From Pectobacterium brasiliense (GTDB taxonomy: Bacteria; Pseudomonadota; Gammaproteobacteria; Enterobacterales; Enterobacteriaceae), in contig NZ_JACDSF010000013.1 in NCBI RefSeq assembly GCF_013449685.1, positions 6,267 through 70,266 of the forward strand: 64,000 nucleotides of DNA. Reading direction: 5' to 3'. The position numbers were made by a program, and so were the translations under genes. The notes beneath the pieces were generated by a model that had not been told where the DNA came from, did not search any database, and was given only the letters and a program-made list of their open reading frames with translations. This document shows positions 51,225-61,980 of this stretch, one piece after another. Each line of letters opens with the position of its first letter. Position 1 is the stretch's first letter.

Positions 51225-52406
51225 ATGCAATTGCGTAAAACACTTTTGGTAGGACTGGTTTCTGTTGCCCTGCTGAGCGGATGCTCGCTGTTTAACAGCG
51301 AAGAAGATGTTGTCACTATGTCTCCACTGCCGCAGGTGGAAAACCAGTTCACGCCAACTAAGGTGTGGAACAGCTCGGTTGGGAGCGGGATTGGTGAGTT
51401 TTATTCCAATCTTCACCCCGCATGGCAGGATAATCGCGTTTTTGCGGCCGATCGTCGTGGCACTGTGAAAGCGATGGATCTGAGTGACGGCAAAGAGATT
51501 TGGCGCGCGGATCTGTCAGAGAAGACTAATTTCTTCTCCCGTAATAACCCGGCGCTGCTGTCCGGCGGCGTAACGGTTTCTGGTAACCATGTCTATGTCG
51601 GCAGCGAAAGGGCGCAGATCTATGCGCTGAATGCGGAAGAGGGTACGCCAGTATGGCAGACCAAAGTGGCTGGCGAAGCGCTGTCTCGCCCTGTCGTCAG
51701 CGATGGCGTGGTGCTGATTCACACCAGCAACGGTATGCTGCAGGCATTGAATGAAGCCGATGGCGCAATTAAGTGGAGCGTCAATCTGGATATGCCGACG
51801 CTGTCTCTGCGCGGTGAATCTGCCCCGACAACCGCATTTGGTGCGGCGATTGTAGGTGGTGATAACGGCCGTGTGAACGCCGTGATGATCAATCAGGGTC
51901 AGCTCATTTGGCAACAGCGTATTTCACAGCCGAGTGGTGCAACTGAAATCGATCGTCTGAACGATGTCGACACCACGCCAGTGGTCGCGGGCGAAGTGGT
52001 TTATGCGCTGGGTTACAATGGCAACATGACCGCGCTGGATCTGCGTTCTGGTCAGGTTCTGTGGAAGCGTGAACTGGGTTCAGTGCATGATTTCATCATT
52101 GATGGTGACCGCATCTATCTGGTCGATCAGGACGATCGCGTTGTTGCATTGAATACCAACGGCGGCGTGAGCCTGTGGCGTCAAAGCGATCTGCTGCACC
52201 GTAACTTAACGGCTCCGGTACTGTATAATGGTTATCTGGTTGTCGGCGATACCGAAGGGTATCTGCACTGGCTGAATACGGCAGATGGCCGCTTCGTGGC
52301 GCAGCAAAAAGTGGATAGCTCGGGCTTCCTGAGCAAGCCTGTGGTTGCCAGCGATAAGCTGCTGATTCAGGCGAAAAACGGTGATGTCTACGCGTTCACT
52401 CGCTAA
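51225..52406 (+). CDS. bamB: outer-membrane assembly lipoprotein BamB
   Basis: BamB is an eight-bladed beta-propeller lipoprotein of the BAM complex that inserts outer-membrane proteins. The lipobox is LLSGCSLF, with lipidated Cys near 20. PQQ-like propeller repeats are visible, each with a W-x-G/ALD pattern (GTVKAMDLSDGKEIWRADL and others). It has 393 residues and lies ten bases after yfgM. Confidence 0.97.
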   Translation: MQLRKTLLVGLVSVALLSGCSLFNSEEDVVTMSPLPQVENQFTPTKVWNSSVGSGIGEFYSNLHPAWQDNRVFAADRRGTVKAMDLSDGKEIWRADLSEKTNFFSRNNPALLSGGVTVSGNHVYVGSERAQIYALNAEEGTPVWQTKVAGEALSRPVVSDGVVLIHTSNGMLQALNEADGAIKWSVNLDMPTLSLRGESAPTTAFGAAIVGGDNGRVNAVMINQGQLIWQQRISQPSGATEIDRLNDVDTTPVVAGEVVYALGYNGNMTALDLRSGQVLWKRELGSVHDFIIDGDRIYLVDQDDRVVALNTNGGVSLWRQSDLLHRNLTAPVLYNGYLVVGDTEGYLHWLNTADGRFVAQQKVDSSGFLSKPVVASDKLLIQAKNGDVYAFTR

Positions 52407-52456
52407 GTAAGTAACCCGTATCAATTTGGAGCACAGCGTTTTGGGTGTGCTCGTAT

Positions 52457-52495
52457 AACGGCTCCTGACATTATCAGGGGCCGTTTCGTCTTTTT
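52457..52495 (+). terminator. bamB terminator
   Basis: The stem is ACGGCTCCTGA / TCAGGGGCCGT (one bulge), followed by TTCGTCTTTTT. Confidence 0.75.
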
Positions 52496-52552
52496 ATCGT
52501 CAGCGAGTATTTCGCTGTAACGTATTGAAATATAAGTAATGAGGTTGTAACA

Positions 52553-54040
52553 ATGATACCTGTCGTCGCGCTGGTCGGGCGCCCGAATGTGGGGAAATCC
52601 ACGCTATTTAACCGCTTAACGCGCACTCGTGATGCATTAGTGGCGGATTTCCCTGGGCTGACTCGTGACCGCAAGTATGGTCGTGCAGAAGTGGAAGGGC
52701 ATGAATTTATTATCGTCGATACTGGTGGTATCGATGGCACCGAAGACGGCGTGGAAACACGCATGGCGGGCCAATCGCTGGTCGCGATTGAAGAAGCGGA
52801 TATTGTGCTGTTCATGGTGGATGCTCGCGCGGGGTTGATGCCTGCGGATGAAGGCATTGCCAAGCATTTGCGCAGCCGTAAAAAAACCACGGTGCTGGTC
52901 GCCAATAAGACCGATGGTCTTGACCCAGATACGGTCACGGCGGATTTCTACTCGCTCGGTATGGGTGAAGTTTACGCGATCGCGGCGTCTCATGGCCGTG
53001 GCGTGACGTCACTGCTGGAAACGGTTTTGCTGCCGTTCGTCCAGGATGAAATAGAAGAGCCGGTTGAGTTAAGTGAAGAAGAAGAGAACGCGGCTTACTG
53101 GGCGGCGTTAGAAGCGGAAGATAAGGCCAGCTCAGAAGAAGCAGAAGACGATTTCAATCCTGAAGATTTGCCGATCAAACTGGCGATTGTCGGGCGTCCG
53201 AATGTGGGCAAATCCACGCTGACTAACCGTATTCTAGGTGAAGAGCGCGTGGTGGTGTATGACATGCCGGGTACGACGCGTGACAGTATCTACATCCCGA
53301 TGGTGCGTGACGAACGTGAATACGTTCTGATTGATACTGCGGGGGTACGTAAACGCGGTAAAGTGACCGAAACGGTAGAAAAATTCTCCGTGATCAAGAC
53401 GTTGCAGGCGATTGAAGATGCCAACGTAGTCCTGCTGGTTATTGATGCACGCGAAGGTATTTCCGATCAGGATCTCTCACTATTGGGCTTTATCCTCAAT
53501 AGTGGGCGCTCACTGGTGATCGTGGTGAACAAGTGGGATGGCCTGTCGCAGGAAGTACGTGAGCAGGTGAAAGAGACACTGGATCTGCGTCTCGGTTTTA
53601 TCGATTTCGCCCGTATTCACTTTATTTCTGCGCTACACGGTAGCGGCGTGGGTAACCTGTTTGAGTCGGTAACCGAAGCCTATTCTTGCGCGACTCGTCG
53701 CGTCAGCACGGCCATGTTGACCCGTATCATGCAAATGGCATCAGACGATCACCAGCCGCCGCTGGTGCGCGGTCGCCGCGTGAAGCTGAAATATGCGCAC
53801 GCCGGTGGTTATAACCCGCCGATCGTGGTGATCCACGGGAATCAGGTGAAAGACCTGCCAGATTCCTACAAGCGTTACCTGATGAACTACTATCGTCGTT
53901 CGCTGGAAGTGATGGGTACGCCGATTCGTATTCAGTTTAAAGAAGGGGAAAACCCCTTTGCGGACAAGCGCAACACGCTGACACCAAACCAGCTACGCAA
54001 GCGTAAGCGTTTGATGTCGCATCTTAAAAAAAGTAAGTGA
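52553..54040 (+). CDS. der: ribosome-assembly GTPase Der (EngA)
   Basis: Der is a double-GTPase needed for 50S maturation. G1 motifs [10 protein letters not shown] occur twice (near 8 and 210), with DTGG/DTAG and NKTD/NKWD partners. An acidic linker joins them ([16 protein letters not shown]). A C-terminal KH-like domain ([14 protein letters not shown]) binds RNA. It has 495 residues. Confidence 0.98.
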   Translation: MIPVVALVGRPNVGKSTLFNRLTRTRDALVADFPGLTRDRKYGRAEVEGHEFIIVDTGGIDGTEDGVETRMAGQSLVAIEEADIVLFMVDARAGLMPADEGIAKHLRSRKKTTVLVANKTDGLDPDTVTADFYSLGMGEVYAIAASHGRGVTSLLETVLLPFVQDEIEEPVELSEEEENAAYWAALEAEDKASSEEAEDDFNPEDLPIKLAIVGRPNVGKSTLTNRILGEERVVVYDMPGTTRDSIYIPMVRDEREYVLIDTAGVRKRGKVTETVEKFSVIKTLQAIEDANVVLLVIDAREGISDQDLSLLGFILNSGRSLVIVVNKWDGLSQEVREQVKETLDLRLGFIDFARIHFISALHGSGVGNLFESVTEAYSCATRRVSTAMLTRIMQMASDDHQPPLVRGRRVKLKYAHAGGYNPPIVVIHGNQVKDLPDSYKRYLMNYYRRSLEVMGTPIRIQFKEGENPFADKRNTLTPNQLRKRKRLMSHLKKSK

Positions 54041-54047
54041 TTTATTG

Positions 54048-54078
54048 ACGGGGCGAATAGCGATATTCGCCCCGTTTT
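54048..54078 (+). terminator. der terminator
   Basis: ACGGGGCGAAT / ATTCGCCCCGT form a perfect 11-bp stem with a six-base loop and TTTT tail, eight bases after the stop. Confidence 0.88.
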
Positions 54079-54168
54079 GTTAGAGACGAAACGCGCCGTC
54101 ATTAACAAAGCGAACCATTTTTAATAAAACGACTATTTTAACAAAACAAATACTCATCAAGGAAAGTC

Positions 54169-55128
54169 ATGTCCTGGGAAACCTGGAGTTTTGCGTTCAA
54201 CGTCACGATGCCCAATTTATTGATGTTGTTTATGGGTATCGCATTGCGCAAACTCAATCTGCTAAATGATGCGTTTTGTGATACGGCAATGCGGGTGGTG
54301 TTCAACGTTTCTCTTCCCTGCCTCTTGTTTTTTAGTGTTGCCAGTAATCAACAGTCTTTTGTAAGTCAGTGGCCGCTGGTGGTTTATGGCACAGTCGGAA
54401 CATTGGCAACATTTCTGCTTCTAGAACTTGCGGCGACGAGGCTAGTTAAGGATCCGAAGGAACGTGGTATTTTCGTACAAGGTGGGTTCCGGTCGAATAC
54501 TGGCGTGATGGGGCTGGCTTTTGCCATGAGTGCCTATGGCGATGAAGGCATTGCTATCGGCTCGTTGTATTTGATGGTGACGGTCATTATGTTTAACGCG
54601 CTGTCTGTCATTACGCTGACGCGCAGCTTGCAGCGTCAATCGCCCGAACAGAAGATTCCGGTAAGCCAACTGCTGCGGGGTATTGTAACTAACCCGTTGA
54701 TTATTGGCCTACTTCTGGGGGCTGCCTATGGGCAAAGCCAACTGCCGATGCCGAGCGTGATTAAACAAACGGGCGGTTTTATTTCCTCCATGGCGCTGCC
54801 GCTGGCGTTACTCTGTGCTGGTGCGAGTCTGGAGTGGCGTAGTATGTTCCGTTCGTCCAATGTTGCCATGCTTTCTTCTGTGGCGAAGGTCTTCGTTGTG
54901 CCTGGGTTACTCACGCTGGGCGGATGGCTTGTTGGCTTTCGCGGTGTTGAACTGGGAATCATTTTTCTGTTTTCTTCAACGCCAACCGCAGCAGGTAGCT
55001 ATGCGATGACGCGGGCGATGGGTGGAAACGCGACGCTTGCGGCTAATATCATTGGGCTGACAACGGTAGGGGCCTTCTTTATGATTGCGCTGGGGCTCTA
55101 CTTTTTACGTTCACTGGGCGTGATTTAA
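54169..55128 (+). CDS. AEC (auxin efflux carrier) family transporter
   Basis: This inner-membrane carrier (319 residues) has two repeats of five membrane segments, PF03547-like. Characteristic phrases are GIALRKLNLLND, GGFRSNTGVMGLAFAMSAYGDEG and SSTPTAAGSYAMTRAMGGN. Family members move malate, malonate or auxin-like acids; the substrate here is unknown. It is not part of the E. coli der-yfgJ interval, so it is an insertion relative to that order. A GGAAAG ribosome site precedes the ATG. Confidence 0.86.
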   Translation: MSWETWSFAFNVTMPNLLMLFMGIALRKLNLLNDAFCDTAMRVVFNVSLPCLLFFSVASNQQSFVSQWPLVVYGTVGTLATFLLLELAATRLVKDPKERGIFVQGGFRSNTGVMGLAFAMSAYGDEGIAIGSLYLMVTVIMFNALSVITLTRSLQRQSPEQKIPVSQLLRGIVTNPLIIGLLLGAAYGQSQLPMPSVIKQTGGFISSMALPLALLCAGASLEWRSMFRSSNVAMLSSVAKVFVVPGLLTLGGWLVGFRGVELGIIFLFSSTPTAAGSYAMTRAMGGNATLAANIIGLTTVGAFFMIALGLYFLRSLGVI

Positions 55129-55172
55129 CGTCTGACCATCACGCGTTATTGGTAGCAACATGGAGGAAAAAG

Positions 55173-55397
55173 ATGGATGCGCTTTGTCCTGGCTGTCACC
55201 ACGTGATGCTGTGGCAGCCTGATGGTTCGTTTTTATGTGAGGACTGCCAATTACATTATCTGCGTGAGGCTGCGTGCCCTGAATGTAAGCACTCGCTTCA
55301 GGAACTGAAAGCTTGCGGCGCGGTGGATTACTTCTGCCAACAGCACGGGATGATATCCAAACGGCAAGTCGTGTTCAGCTACGCGCCTGCCGATTAA
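55173..55397 (+). CDS. yfgJ: zinc-ribbon protein YfgJ
   Basis: This small zinc-ribbon protein (74 residues) of unknown function has four CxxC knuckles or fragments: CPGC, CEDC, CPEC, and the tail KACGAVDYFCQQHGMISK. The ATG at 55173 with GGAGG upstream matches the E. coli YfgJ N-terminus. The frame is open 24 bases further upstream. Confidence 0.88.
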   Translation: MDALCPGCHHVMLWQPDGSFLCEDCQLHYLREAACPECKHSLQELKACGAVDYFCQQHGMISKRQVVFSYAPAD

Positions 55398-55420
55398 ATC
55401 CATTATTACTTAATCAATAG

Positions 55421-55765
55421 TTACTCCTGTACGCCGTTGCGCCACAGCTCGGTCAGCTCCGGTGGCGCGCGGTCTTCGGGGATAAGCAGAATGACATCGG
55501 TATATGGGTTCTGCTGCGGTTGGCAGTAGCTGATGTGGATGCGGTAATAAAACTGGTCGCCGCGCCCAGGGCCATCGGGTTCGCCGGGTTCGCGAGCCTG
55601 AGGCGCGGCATTACGGATCGCGTTACAAATCCGCTCCCGTTCGGATGGCGGTACGCTGGCGAGCGCGAAGCGTCGCGGCCCCGCCAGCTTGGGGATAAAG
55701 GCGAATCCCCCCTCACGCGCTAGCTCAATGATGGCGTCGTTGTTGAGCTCCGGTAGCGTTTTCAT
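55421..55765 (-). CDS. emfourin-like protealysin inhibitor
   Basis: This 114-residue protein is encoded right behind the M4 protease and overlaps it by four bases (ATGA). It matches emfourin, the slow-binding inhibitor paired with protealysin in Serratia. Features seen are MKTLPELNNDAIIELAREGG at the start, FIPKLAGPRRFAL, and YYRIHISYC near the middle. It has no signal peptide, so it should act in the cytoplasm and keep the protease silent before release. Translational coupling suggests matched amounts. Confidence 0.85.
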   Translation of the reverse strand: MKTLPELNNDAIIELAREGGFAFIPKLAGPRRFALASVPPSERERICNAIRNAAPQAREPGEPDGPGRGDQFYYRIHISYCQPQQNPYTDVILLIPEDRAPPELTELWRNGVQE

Positions 55766-56805
55766 AAGAACTCCTGCCGTACCTCCACACCCACCGTTTC
55801 CCACGACTGCATGACGATATCGGCAACGGTGTGGTTAAAACGTTGAGCGGCATGTTGAATGGTGTGGCGCGCGAAAATTTCGAAATCCGTATTTTGCGGC
55901 AGCGTTTTATCACACAGCGTGTCGTACCAGATGCGACCCGCTTTTTCCCATGAATGGCCACCCAGTGCAATGGCTGTTAGATAGAATGCCCGATTAGGGA
56001 TGCCTGAATTCAGGTGCACGCCGCCGTTGTCTTCACGCGTGTTTACATACTCATTCATGTGATAGGGCTGGGGGTCGATACCGAGCAGTTCATCGTCATA
56101 CGCGGTGCCCGGATGAGACATTGACCGCAGCCCCATGCCGTGAATACCATTGGCCAGAAGCTCGTCACCGATAAGCCAATCTGCCTGCTCAGCGGTTTGC
56201 CCCCAATGATACTGCTTGACCATGGAGCCAAAAACATCGGATAGCGATTCATTGAGTGCACCGGACTGGCGGAAATAGATCAGTCCCGCTTCATTTTCGG
56301 TGATGCCGTGCGTGAGTTCATGCGCGACCACATCAAGCGCAATCGTGAAGCGATTAAAGATTTTGCCGTCGCCGTCTCCGAACACCATCTGCTGCCCATT
56401 CCAGAAAGCATTCTGGTAATCCTGACCGTAATGGACGGTGCCAGCCAGCGGCAGCCCTTCGGCATCCAGCGAGTTACGTTGGAAAATTTTCCAGAAGAAA
56501 TCGTAAGTGACGCCCAGATAGTGATAGGCCTCATCGACGGCGATATCACCGTTGCTGGGTTGGCCTTCAGCGCGCACCATCTTGCCGGGCAACTGCTGTT
56601 GCTGTTCGGCATCATGAATGTTGCGATTTACCTGCCCTGCGGCTAATTTCTCATGAGGTTCCGGGCGTGGATTATGGCTGACCATTAATGACTGAACATG
56701 CATCAGTGTTTGTTGCGCACAGTGGCGCTGCTCGTCTGTGCCGTTTGCAATAATGCGATGCAAAATATAAGGGGGAATCACGCTACAAATCGGTCTGGAC
56801 TTCAT
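55762..56805 (-). CDS. prt1: protealysin-like M4 metalloprotease (Prt1)
   Basis: This thermolysin-family zinc protease is very close to Erwinia carotovora Prt1. Zinc ligands are His162 and His166 (HELTH) and Glu186 (NESLSD), with catalytic Glu163. The late histidine block is ahead of the C-terminal half (GGVHLNSGIPNRAFY). The short N-terminal propeptide carries the PPYIL motif (11-15) typical of protealysin-like precursors. No Sec signal is visible, so how it leaves the cell is open. It has 347 residues and forms an operon with the inhibitor gene. Confidence 0.94.
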   Translation of the reverse strand: MKSRPICSVIPPYILHRIIANGTDEQRHCAQQTLMHVQSLMVSHNPRPEPHEKLAAGQVNRNIHDAEQQQQLPGKMVRAEGQPSNGDIAVDEAYHYLGVTYDFFWKIFQRNSLDAEGLPLAGTVHYGQDYQNAFWNGQQMVFGDGDGKIFNRFTIALDVVAHELTHGITENEAGLIYFRQSGALNESLSDVFGSMVKQYHWGQTAEQADWLIGDELLANGIHGMGLRSMSHPGTAYDDELLGIDPQPYHMNEYVNTREDNGGVHLNSGIPNRAFYLTAIALGGHSWEKAGRIWYDTLCDKTLPQNTDFEIFARHTIQHAAQRFNHTVADIVMQSWETVGVEVRQEFL

Positions 56806-57034
56806 ACCTCATCTCCTTGAAAACGCTCATCAGGGGTAACACAGACGATCAACAAAGCTCACGGTCTTTTTATCCCATCCGCATCACCGTGCAGAGGCTG
56901 ATAACCCGTGCGGTAAAAACGGTGAATATAAATTAGTGAGCAGGGAATGAGTATAGTTCAGATGCCGGAGGTAAGAATGAGGATCGCCGTTTTTTTAGGA
57001 CAAATCCTCATTCACGTATTTCATGCCTAACGCG

Positions 57035-58429
57035 TTATTTTGGCGTCGAGGATGAGGGGTTTCGCCGCTTTTTCGCGGAATTCTGATTCGGAGCCAGTGT
57101 CGTGACCTGACTTTCTACCCAGCCGTCCTGCAAACGGGTTTTCAGCGTTTCGCCGGGGGAAATTTGCGCGACGTTTTTCAGCACTTTACCATCCGGGGCG
57201 GTGGTGACGTTATAGCCACGCGCCAGCGTCGCCAGTGGGCTAACGCCTTCCAGTCGCGAACAGGCGATGCCTAGCTTTTGCTTGTTCTGATTCAACTGGC
57301 GTTCTACTGCGCTTTGCATCTGATAGCTCAATTGCTGTAAACGCTGCTGCGCACGATGAATGCGGGTTTGCGGCTGCTGTTGCATCAGACGCTGTTGTAA
57401 GCGTTCACTCCGGCGCGAGGTCTGCCGAAGCTGCTGTTGCATGGCATCATCCAACCGCTGACGCAGTTTAACCAACTGTGCCTGCTGACGCGCCAGTCGC
57501 AGTTGCGGATGCTGCTGCTGTAAACGGTGGTGCAGACGGATAAAGTCCCGATTGCGCTGGGCAAGGTAATAATCCATCGCCATTTCCAGACGCTGGCGCT
57601 GGGACTGTATCTGGCGCAATAGCTCCAGTTGGTTACGACTCACTAACTCGGCAGCAGCCGACGGCGTGGGGGCGCGCAGGTCGCCGACGAAATCGGCGAT
57701 GGTGACATCGGTTTCATGGCCGACGGCGCTGACGATAGGAATGCGGCTGGCGAAGATAGCGCGGGCGACCCGTTCGTCATTAAAGCTCCACAGATCTTCC
57801 AGTGAACCCCCACCGCGCCCGACGATTAATACGTCACACTCATCCCGCTGGTTAGCCAGTTCGATGGCGCGAACAATCTGTAGCGGCGCTTCCGCGCCTT
57901 GCACCGACGTGGGATACACGATCACCGGCAGCGATGGATCGCGGCGCTGCAACACCTGTAAAATATCGTGCAGGGCGGCACCGCTGGCTGACGTAATCAC
58001 GCCGACCTGTTTGGCGGGAGAGGGCAGAACCTGCTTAAACTGCTGGTCGAACAGCCCTTCGGCAGCGAGGCGCTGTTTGAGCTGTTCAAACTGCTGCTGT
58101 AGCAGGCCATCGCCAGCGGGCTGCATGCTTTCCGCCAGTAGCTGATAGTCGCCGCGAGGTTCATATAGCGTGATGCTCGCCCGAATCAGCACTTGCTGAC
58201 CGTTTTGCGGGCGGAACGTCACTCTGCGGTTGCTGGTGCGGAACATCGCACAGCGCACCTGCGCACGTTCGTCCTTCAGCGTGAAATACCAGTGGCCGGA
58301 TGAGGGCTGAGAGAGGTTGGAGATTTCGCCGGAGAGCCAAATCTGGCCCATTTCCATTTCCAACAGTTGTCTAACCGTCTGATTCAGGCGGCTAACGGTA
58401 AAAATTGCAGAGGAGGGAAATTGAGACAT
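57035..58429 (-). CDS. xseA: exodeoxyribonuclease VII large subunit
   Basis: XseA is the catalytic subunit of ExoVII, which degrades single-stranded DNA. The N-terminal OB fold is [15 protein letters not shown] to [10 protein letters not shown]. The nuclease core has [31 protein letters not shown] and [14 protein letters not shown] long glutamine/arginine-rich coiled-coil occupies about 280-400. The frame offers an earlier ATG, but [12 protein letters not shown] at 58429 matches the family, giving 464 residues. It is divergent from guaB. Confidence 0.95.
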   Translation of the reverse strand: MSQFPSSAIFTVSRLNQTVRQLLEMEMGQIWLSGEISNLSQPSSGHWYFTLKDERAQVRCAMFRTSNRRVTFRPQNGQQVLIRASITLYEPRGDYQLLAESMQPAGDGLLQQQFEQLKQRLAAEGLFDQQFKQVLPSPAKQVGVITSASGAALHDILQVLQRRDPSLPVIVYPTSVQGAEAPLQIVRAIELANQRDECDVLIVGRGGGSLEDLWSFNDERVARAIFASRIPIVSAVGHETDVTIADFVGDLRAPTPSAAAELVSRNQLELLRQIQSQRQRLEMAMDYYLAQRNRDFIRLHHRLQQQHPQLRLARQQAQLVKLRQRLDDAMQQQLRQTSRRSERLQQRLMQQQPQTRIHRAQQRLQQLSYQMQSAVERQLNQNKQKLGIACSRLEGVSPLATLARGYNVTTAPDGKVLKNVAQISPGETLKTRLQDGWVESQVTTLAPNQNSAKKRRNPSSSTPK

Positions 58430-58522
58430 TGTGAGCCAGATCAAATTTTAAAACAGTCACTTAATTGATCGATACTACCTACCTGAAAAAGGTAATCAAG
58501 CATTTTAGTAAAATAATGCTGG

Positions 58523-58538
58523 AGGCAACCGATTACGC
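58523..58538 (+). promoter_or_regulatory. PurR-like operator at the guaBA promoter
   Basis: AGGCAACCGATTACGC resembles the PurR box, with about four mismatches at positions that can be scored. It covers the -35 region just before the -10 box. Confidence 0.55.
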
Positions 58539-58542
58539 TCTG

Positions 58543-58548
58543 TATAAT
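58543..58548 (+). promoter_or_regulatory. guaBA -10 box
   Basis: TATAAT lies 52 bases before guaB and continues the E. coli-like guaBA promoter. Confidence 0.65.
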
Positions 58549-58600
58549 GCCACGGCAATATTTTATCTATTCTTACATCCACCTTGGTGAGATATTGCCC

Positions 58601-60067
58601 ATGCTACGTATCGCTAAAGAAGCACTGACGTTTGACGACGTCCTCCTGGTTCCCGCTCATTCTACTGTCCTGCCTAACACTGCGGATCTGTCCACGCAGT
58701 TGACGAAAAACATTCGCCTAAATATTCCTATGCTGTCCGCAGCGATGGATACCGTTACCGAATCCGGTCTGGCCATTGCGCTGGCGCAGGAAGGCGGTCT
58801 GGGCTTTATTCACAAAAATATGTCCATTGAGCGTCAGGCTGAAGAAGTTAGCCGCGTGAAAAAACACGAAAGCGGCGTGGTGGTTGATCCACAAACCGTG
58901 ACGCCAGAAACGACGCTGCGTGAAATGAAAGAACTGACCGAGCGCAACGGCTTCGCGGGCTACCCTGTCGTGGCAAAAGACAACGAACTGGTCGGTATCA
59001 TCACCGGTCGTGACGTGCGTTTTGTTACCGATTTGGAAAAACCGGTTAGCGCGTTCATGACGCCAAAAGAGCGTCTGGTCACCGTCAAAGAAGGCGAAGC
59101 GCGTGAGGTCGTGCTGCAAAAAATGCACGAAAAACGCGTCGAAAAAGCGCTGGTGATTGACGACCAATTCCACCTGATCGGCATGATCACGGTAAAAGAC
59201 TTCCAGAAAGCAGAACGTAAACCGAATGCGTGTAAAGACGCACACGGTCGTCTGCGCGTAGGCGCAGCGGTTGGCGCAGGTGCGGGTAACGAAGAGCGTG
59301 TTGATGCGCTGGTTGCCGCAGGCGTTGACGTCCTGCTGATCGACTCCTCACATGGCCATTCCGAAGGCGTATTGCAGCGTATTCGTGAAACACGTGCTAA
59401 ATACCCGAACCTCGAAATCATCGGCGGTAACGTCGCGACGGGTGCAGGCGCGAAAGCGCTGGTTGAAGCGGGCGTTAGCGCGGTCAAAGTAGGTATCGGC
59501 CCTGGCTCTATCTGTACGACCCGTATCGTGACGGGCGTGGGCGTACCGCAAATTACGGCGATCTCCGATGCGGTTGAAGCGCTGGAAGGCACGGGCATTC
59601 CGGTCATCGCCGATGGTGGTATCCGCTTCTCCGGCGACATCGCTAAAGCCATCGCAGCAGGCGCAGCCTGTGTCATGGTCGGCTCCATGCTGGCGGGTAC
59701 GGAAGAATCCCCAGGTGAAATCGAACTGTATCAAGGTCGTTCATTCAAATCTTATCGCGGTATGGGTTCACTGGGCGCAATGTCCAAAGGTTCATCAGAC
59801 CGTTACTTCCAGACCGATAACGCTGCCGACAAACTGGTGCCGGAAGGTATCGAAGGCCGCGTAGCCTATAAAGGCCGCCTGAAAGAGATCGTTCACCAGC
59901 AGATGGGCGGCTTGCGCTCTTGCATGGGGCTGACCGGTTGCGCGACTATCGATGCACTGCGCACGCAGGCTGAGTTTGTGCGCATCAGCGGCGCGGGCAT
60001 TCAGGAAAGCCACGTTCATGACGTTACCATTACTAAAGAGTCACCGAACTACCGTATGGGTTCATAA
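58601..60067 (+). CDS. guaB: IMP dehydrogenase GuaB
   Basis: GuaB oxidises IMP to XMP, the committed step to guanine nucleotides. The catalytic Cys305 is in [13 protein letters not shown]. Two CBS domains (about 95-200) interrupt the TIM barrel. The flap segment [11 protein letters not shown]-like ([14 protein letters not shown]) is intact. The start at 58601 ([14 protein letters not shown]) gives 488 residues, as in E. coli. It forms an operon with guaA. Confidence 0.98.
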   Translation: MLRIAKEALTFDDVLLVPAHSTVLPNTADLSTQLTKNIRLNIPMLSAAMDTVTESGLAIALAQEGGLGFIHKNMSIERQAEEVSRVKKHESGVVVDPQTVTPETTLREMKELTERNGFAGYPVVAKDNELVGIITGRDVRFVTDLEKPVSAFMTPKERLVTVKEGEAREVVLQKMHEKRVEKALVIDDQFHLIGMITVKDFQKAERKPNACKDAHGRLRVGAAVGAGAGNEERVDALVAAGVDVLLIDSSHGHSEGVLQRIRETRAKYPNLEIIGGNVATGAGAKALVEAGVSAVKVGIGPGSICTTRIVTGVGVPQITAISDAVEALEGTGIPVIADGGIRFSGDIAKAIAAGAACVMVGSMLAGTEESPGEIELYQGRSFKSYRGMGSLGAMSKGSSDRYFQTDNAADKLVPEGIEGRVAYKGRLKEIVHQQMGGLRSCMGLTGCATIDALRTQAEFVRISGAGIQESHVHDVTITKESPNYRMGS

Positions 60068-60103
60068 GGTGATTTAACGCAATAAACCCTGTACTATTTC
60101 GCG

Positions 60104-60132
60104 CCGCTCTGCCTTTGCATAAGGCCGAGCGG
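60104..60132 (+). other. intercistronic hairpin between guaB and guaA
   Basis: CCGCTC-GCCTT and AAGGC-GAGCGG pair around a short loop with single-base bulges in the 118-base gap. No T-run follows at once, so it more likely affects mRNA stability than termination. Confidence 0.5.
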
Positions 60133-60185
60133 TTAGCTGGGTTTACTTTTCGCTTTTGTCTTTTGCTTTTTGGAACATGCTCCTC

Positions 60186-61763
60186 ATGACTCAAAACATT
60201 CATCAACACCGCATTCTTATTCTGGATTTCGGCTCGCAGTACACGCAGCTGGTTGCTCGTCGCGTGCGTGAACTGGGCGTTTACTGTGAACTGTGGGCAT
60301 GGGATGTCACGGAAGCACAGATTCGCGGGTTTAATCCGAACGGGATCATCCTGTCCGGCGGCCCGGAAAGCACCACCGAGTTTGGCAGCCCGCGTGCGCC
60401 AGAATACGTTTTCAATGCTGGCGTACCGGTATTGGGCGTGTGCTATGGCATGCAGACGATGGCGATGCAGTTGGGTGGCCACGTTGAAGGTTCCAACGAG
60501 CGTGAGTTTGGTTATGCGCAGGTAGAAGTGAAGACGGATAGCGCGCTGGTGCGTGATATTCAGGATGCGTTGAGCGCCTCAGGCGCACCGCTGCTGGATG
60601 TCTGGATGAGCCACGGCGACAAAGTGACGGCCATCCCTGAAGGGTTTGAGACCGTTGCCAGCACCGATACCTGTCCGTTTGCCATCATGGCGAACGAAGA
60701 GAAGCGTTTTTACGGCGTGCAGTTCCACCCGGAAGTGACGCACACCCGTCAGGGCCAGCGCATGCTGGAGCGTTTCGTTCTTGATATCTGCCAGTGTGAA
60801 GCACTGTGGACGCCAGCCAAGATCATCGACGATGCGGTGAACCGTATTCGTGAGCAGGTAGGCAACGATCACGTGATTCTGGGTCTGTCTGGCGGCGTGG
60901 ATTCTTCCGTTACCGCGATGCTGTTGCACCGTGCGATTGGCGATCGTCTGACCTGCGTGTTTGTCGATAACGGCCTGCTGCGCCTGAACGAAGCCGATCA
61001 GGTGCTGGAAATGTTCGGCGATCATTTCGGTCTGAACATTGTTCACGTTGCAGCGGAAGATCGCTTCCTGAGCGAGCTGGCGGGTGAAGATGAGCCGGAA
61101 GCCAAGCGTAAAATCATCGGTCGCGTGTTCGTTGAAGTGTTCGATGAAGAAGCCAGCAAGCAAACTGACGTGAAATGGCTGGCGCAAGGCACCATCTACC
61201 CAGACGTCATCGAATCTGCGGCTTCTGCGACCGGCAAAGCGCACGTGATCAAGTCACACCACAACGTGGGTGGCTTGCCGAAAGAGATGAAGCTGGGTCT
61301 GGTTGAGCCGCTGAAAGAGCTGTTTAAAGACGAAGTGCGTAAGATCGGTCTGGAACTGGGTCTGCCGTACAACATGCTGTACCGCCATCCGTTCCCGGGC
61401 CCAGGTCTGGGCGTGCGCGTACTGGGTGAAGTGAAGAAAGAATACTGTGACCTGCTGCGTCGTGCGGATGCGATCTTCATCGAAGAGCTGCACAAAGCCG
61501 ATTTGTACAACAAAGTCAGTCAGGCCTTCACCGTCTTCCTGCCGGTTCGTTCCGTGGGCGTGATGGGCGATGGCCGTAAATACGATTGGGTTGTCGCGCT
61601 GCGCGCGGTAGAAACCATCGACTTTATGACCGCGCACTGGGCACACCTGCCATATGATTTCTTGGGCCGCGTCTCCAACCGCATCATCAACGAAGTCGAC
61701 GGCATTTCCCGCGTCGTTTATGACGTGTCGGGTAAGCCACCGGCGACGATTGAGTGGGAATAA
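60186..61763 (+). CDS. guaA: GMP synthase (glutamine-hydrolysing) GuaA
   Basis: GuaA converts XMP to GMP with glutamine and ATP. The N-terminal class I glutaminase has the nucleophile Cys in LGVCYGMQ and the His/Glu pair in [10 protein letters not shown]. The ATP pyrophosphatase domain has the P-loop [12 protein letters not shown], and the C-terminal dimer domain ends PPATIEWE. The ATG at 60186 gives 525 residues, as in E. coli. The 3' end is a recognised integration site for genomic islands, and foreign-looking DNA begins after its terminator. Confidence 0.98.
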   Translation: MTQNIHQHRILILDFGSQYTQLVARRVRELGVYCELWAWDVTEAQIRGFNPNGIILSGGPESTTEFGSPRAPEYVFNAGVPVLGVCYGMQTMAMQLGGHVEGSNEREFGYAQVEVKTDSALVRDIQDALSASGAPLLDVWMSHGDKVTAIPEGFETVASTDTCPFAIMANEEKRFYGVQFHPEVTHTRQGQRMLERFVLDICQCEALWTPAKIIDDAVNRIREQVGNDHVILGLSGGVDSSVTAMLLHRAIGDRLTCVFVDNGLLRLNEADQVLEMFGDHFGLNIVHVAAEDRFLSELAGEDEPEAKRKIIGRVFVEVFDEEASKQTDVKWLAQGTIYPDVIESAASATGKAHVIKSHHNVGGLPKEMKLGLVEPLKELFKDEVRKIGLELGLPYNMLYRHPFPGPGLGVRVLGEVKKEYCDLLRRADAIFIEELHKADLYNKVSQAFTVFLPVRSVGVMGDGRKYDWVVALRAVETIDFMTAHWAHLPYDFLGRVSNRIINEVDGISRVVYDVSGKPPATIEWE

Positions 61764-61810
61764 GCCTGGGTCCGGCATTGCTCGGCACGATCTAGCAAAA
61801 AATTCCCTAG

Positions 61811-61841
61811 AGCCCGCGTAATTGCGGGCTTTTGGTTTTTT
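61811..61841 (+). terminator. guaBA terminator
   Basis: AGCCCGC / GCGGGCT form a seven-bp stem with a six-base loop and the tail TTTGGTTTTTT. Confidence 0.88.
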
Positions 61842-61854
61842 GGGGCTGGCAAAT

Positions 61855-61980
61855 TCAGGCGGCGTTTTGAATCGCCAAGAACTCCATTTTTACGGCATAC
61901 TTGGTAATTGTTGCTTGAGGTAATGCGAGTTTGTTGGATGGCTTACCGGAAGTCGAACCATCAGGGAACCCTATAGCGGA
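61855..61980 (-). pseudogene. possible gene remnant (about 41 codons)
   Basis: The minus strand has an open frame ending in a TGA at 61855-61857, with protein-like text KLALPQATITKYAVKMEF. An in-frame stop at 61981-61983 leaves no start codon before the internal Met. It reads like the C-terminal tail of a lost gene at an island edge. I do not recognise the family. In the rest of 61842-62234 I see no complete gene. Confidence 0.35.
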
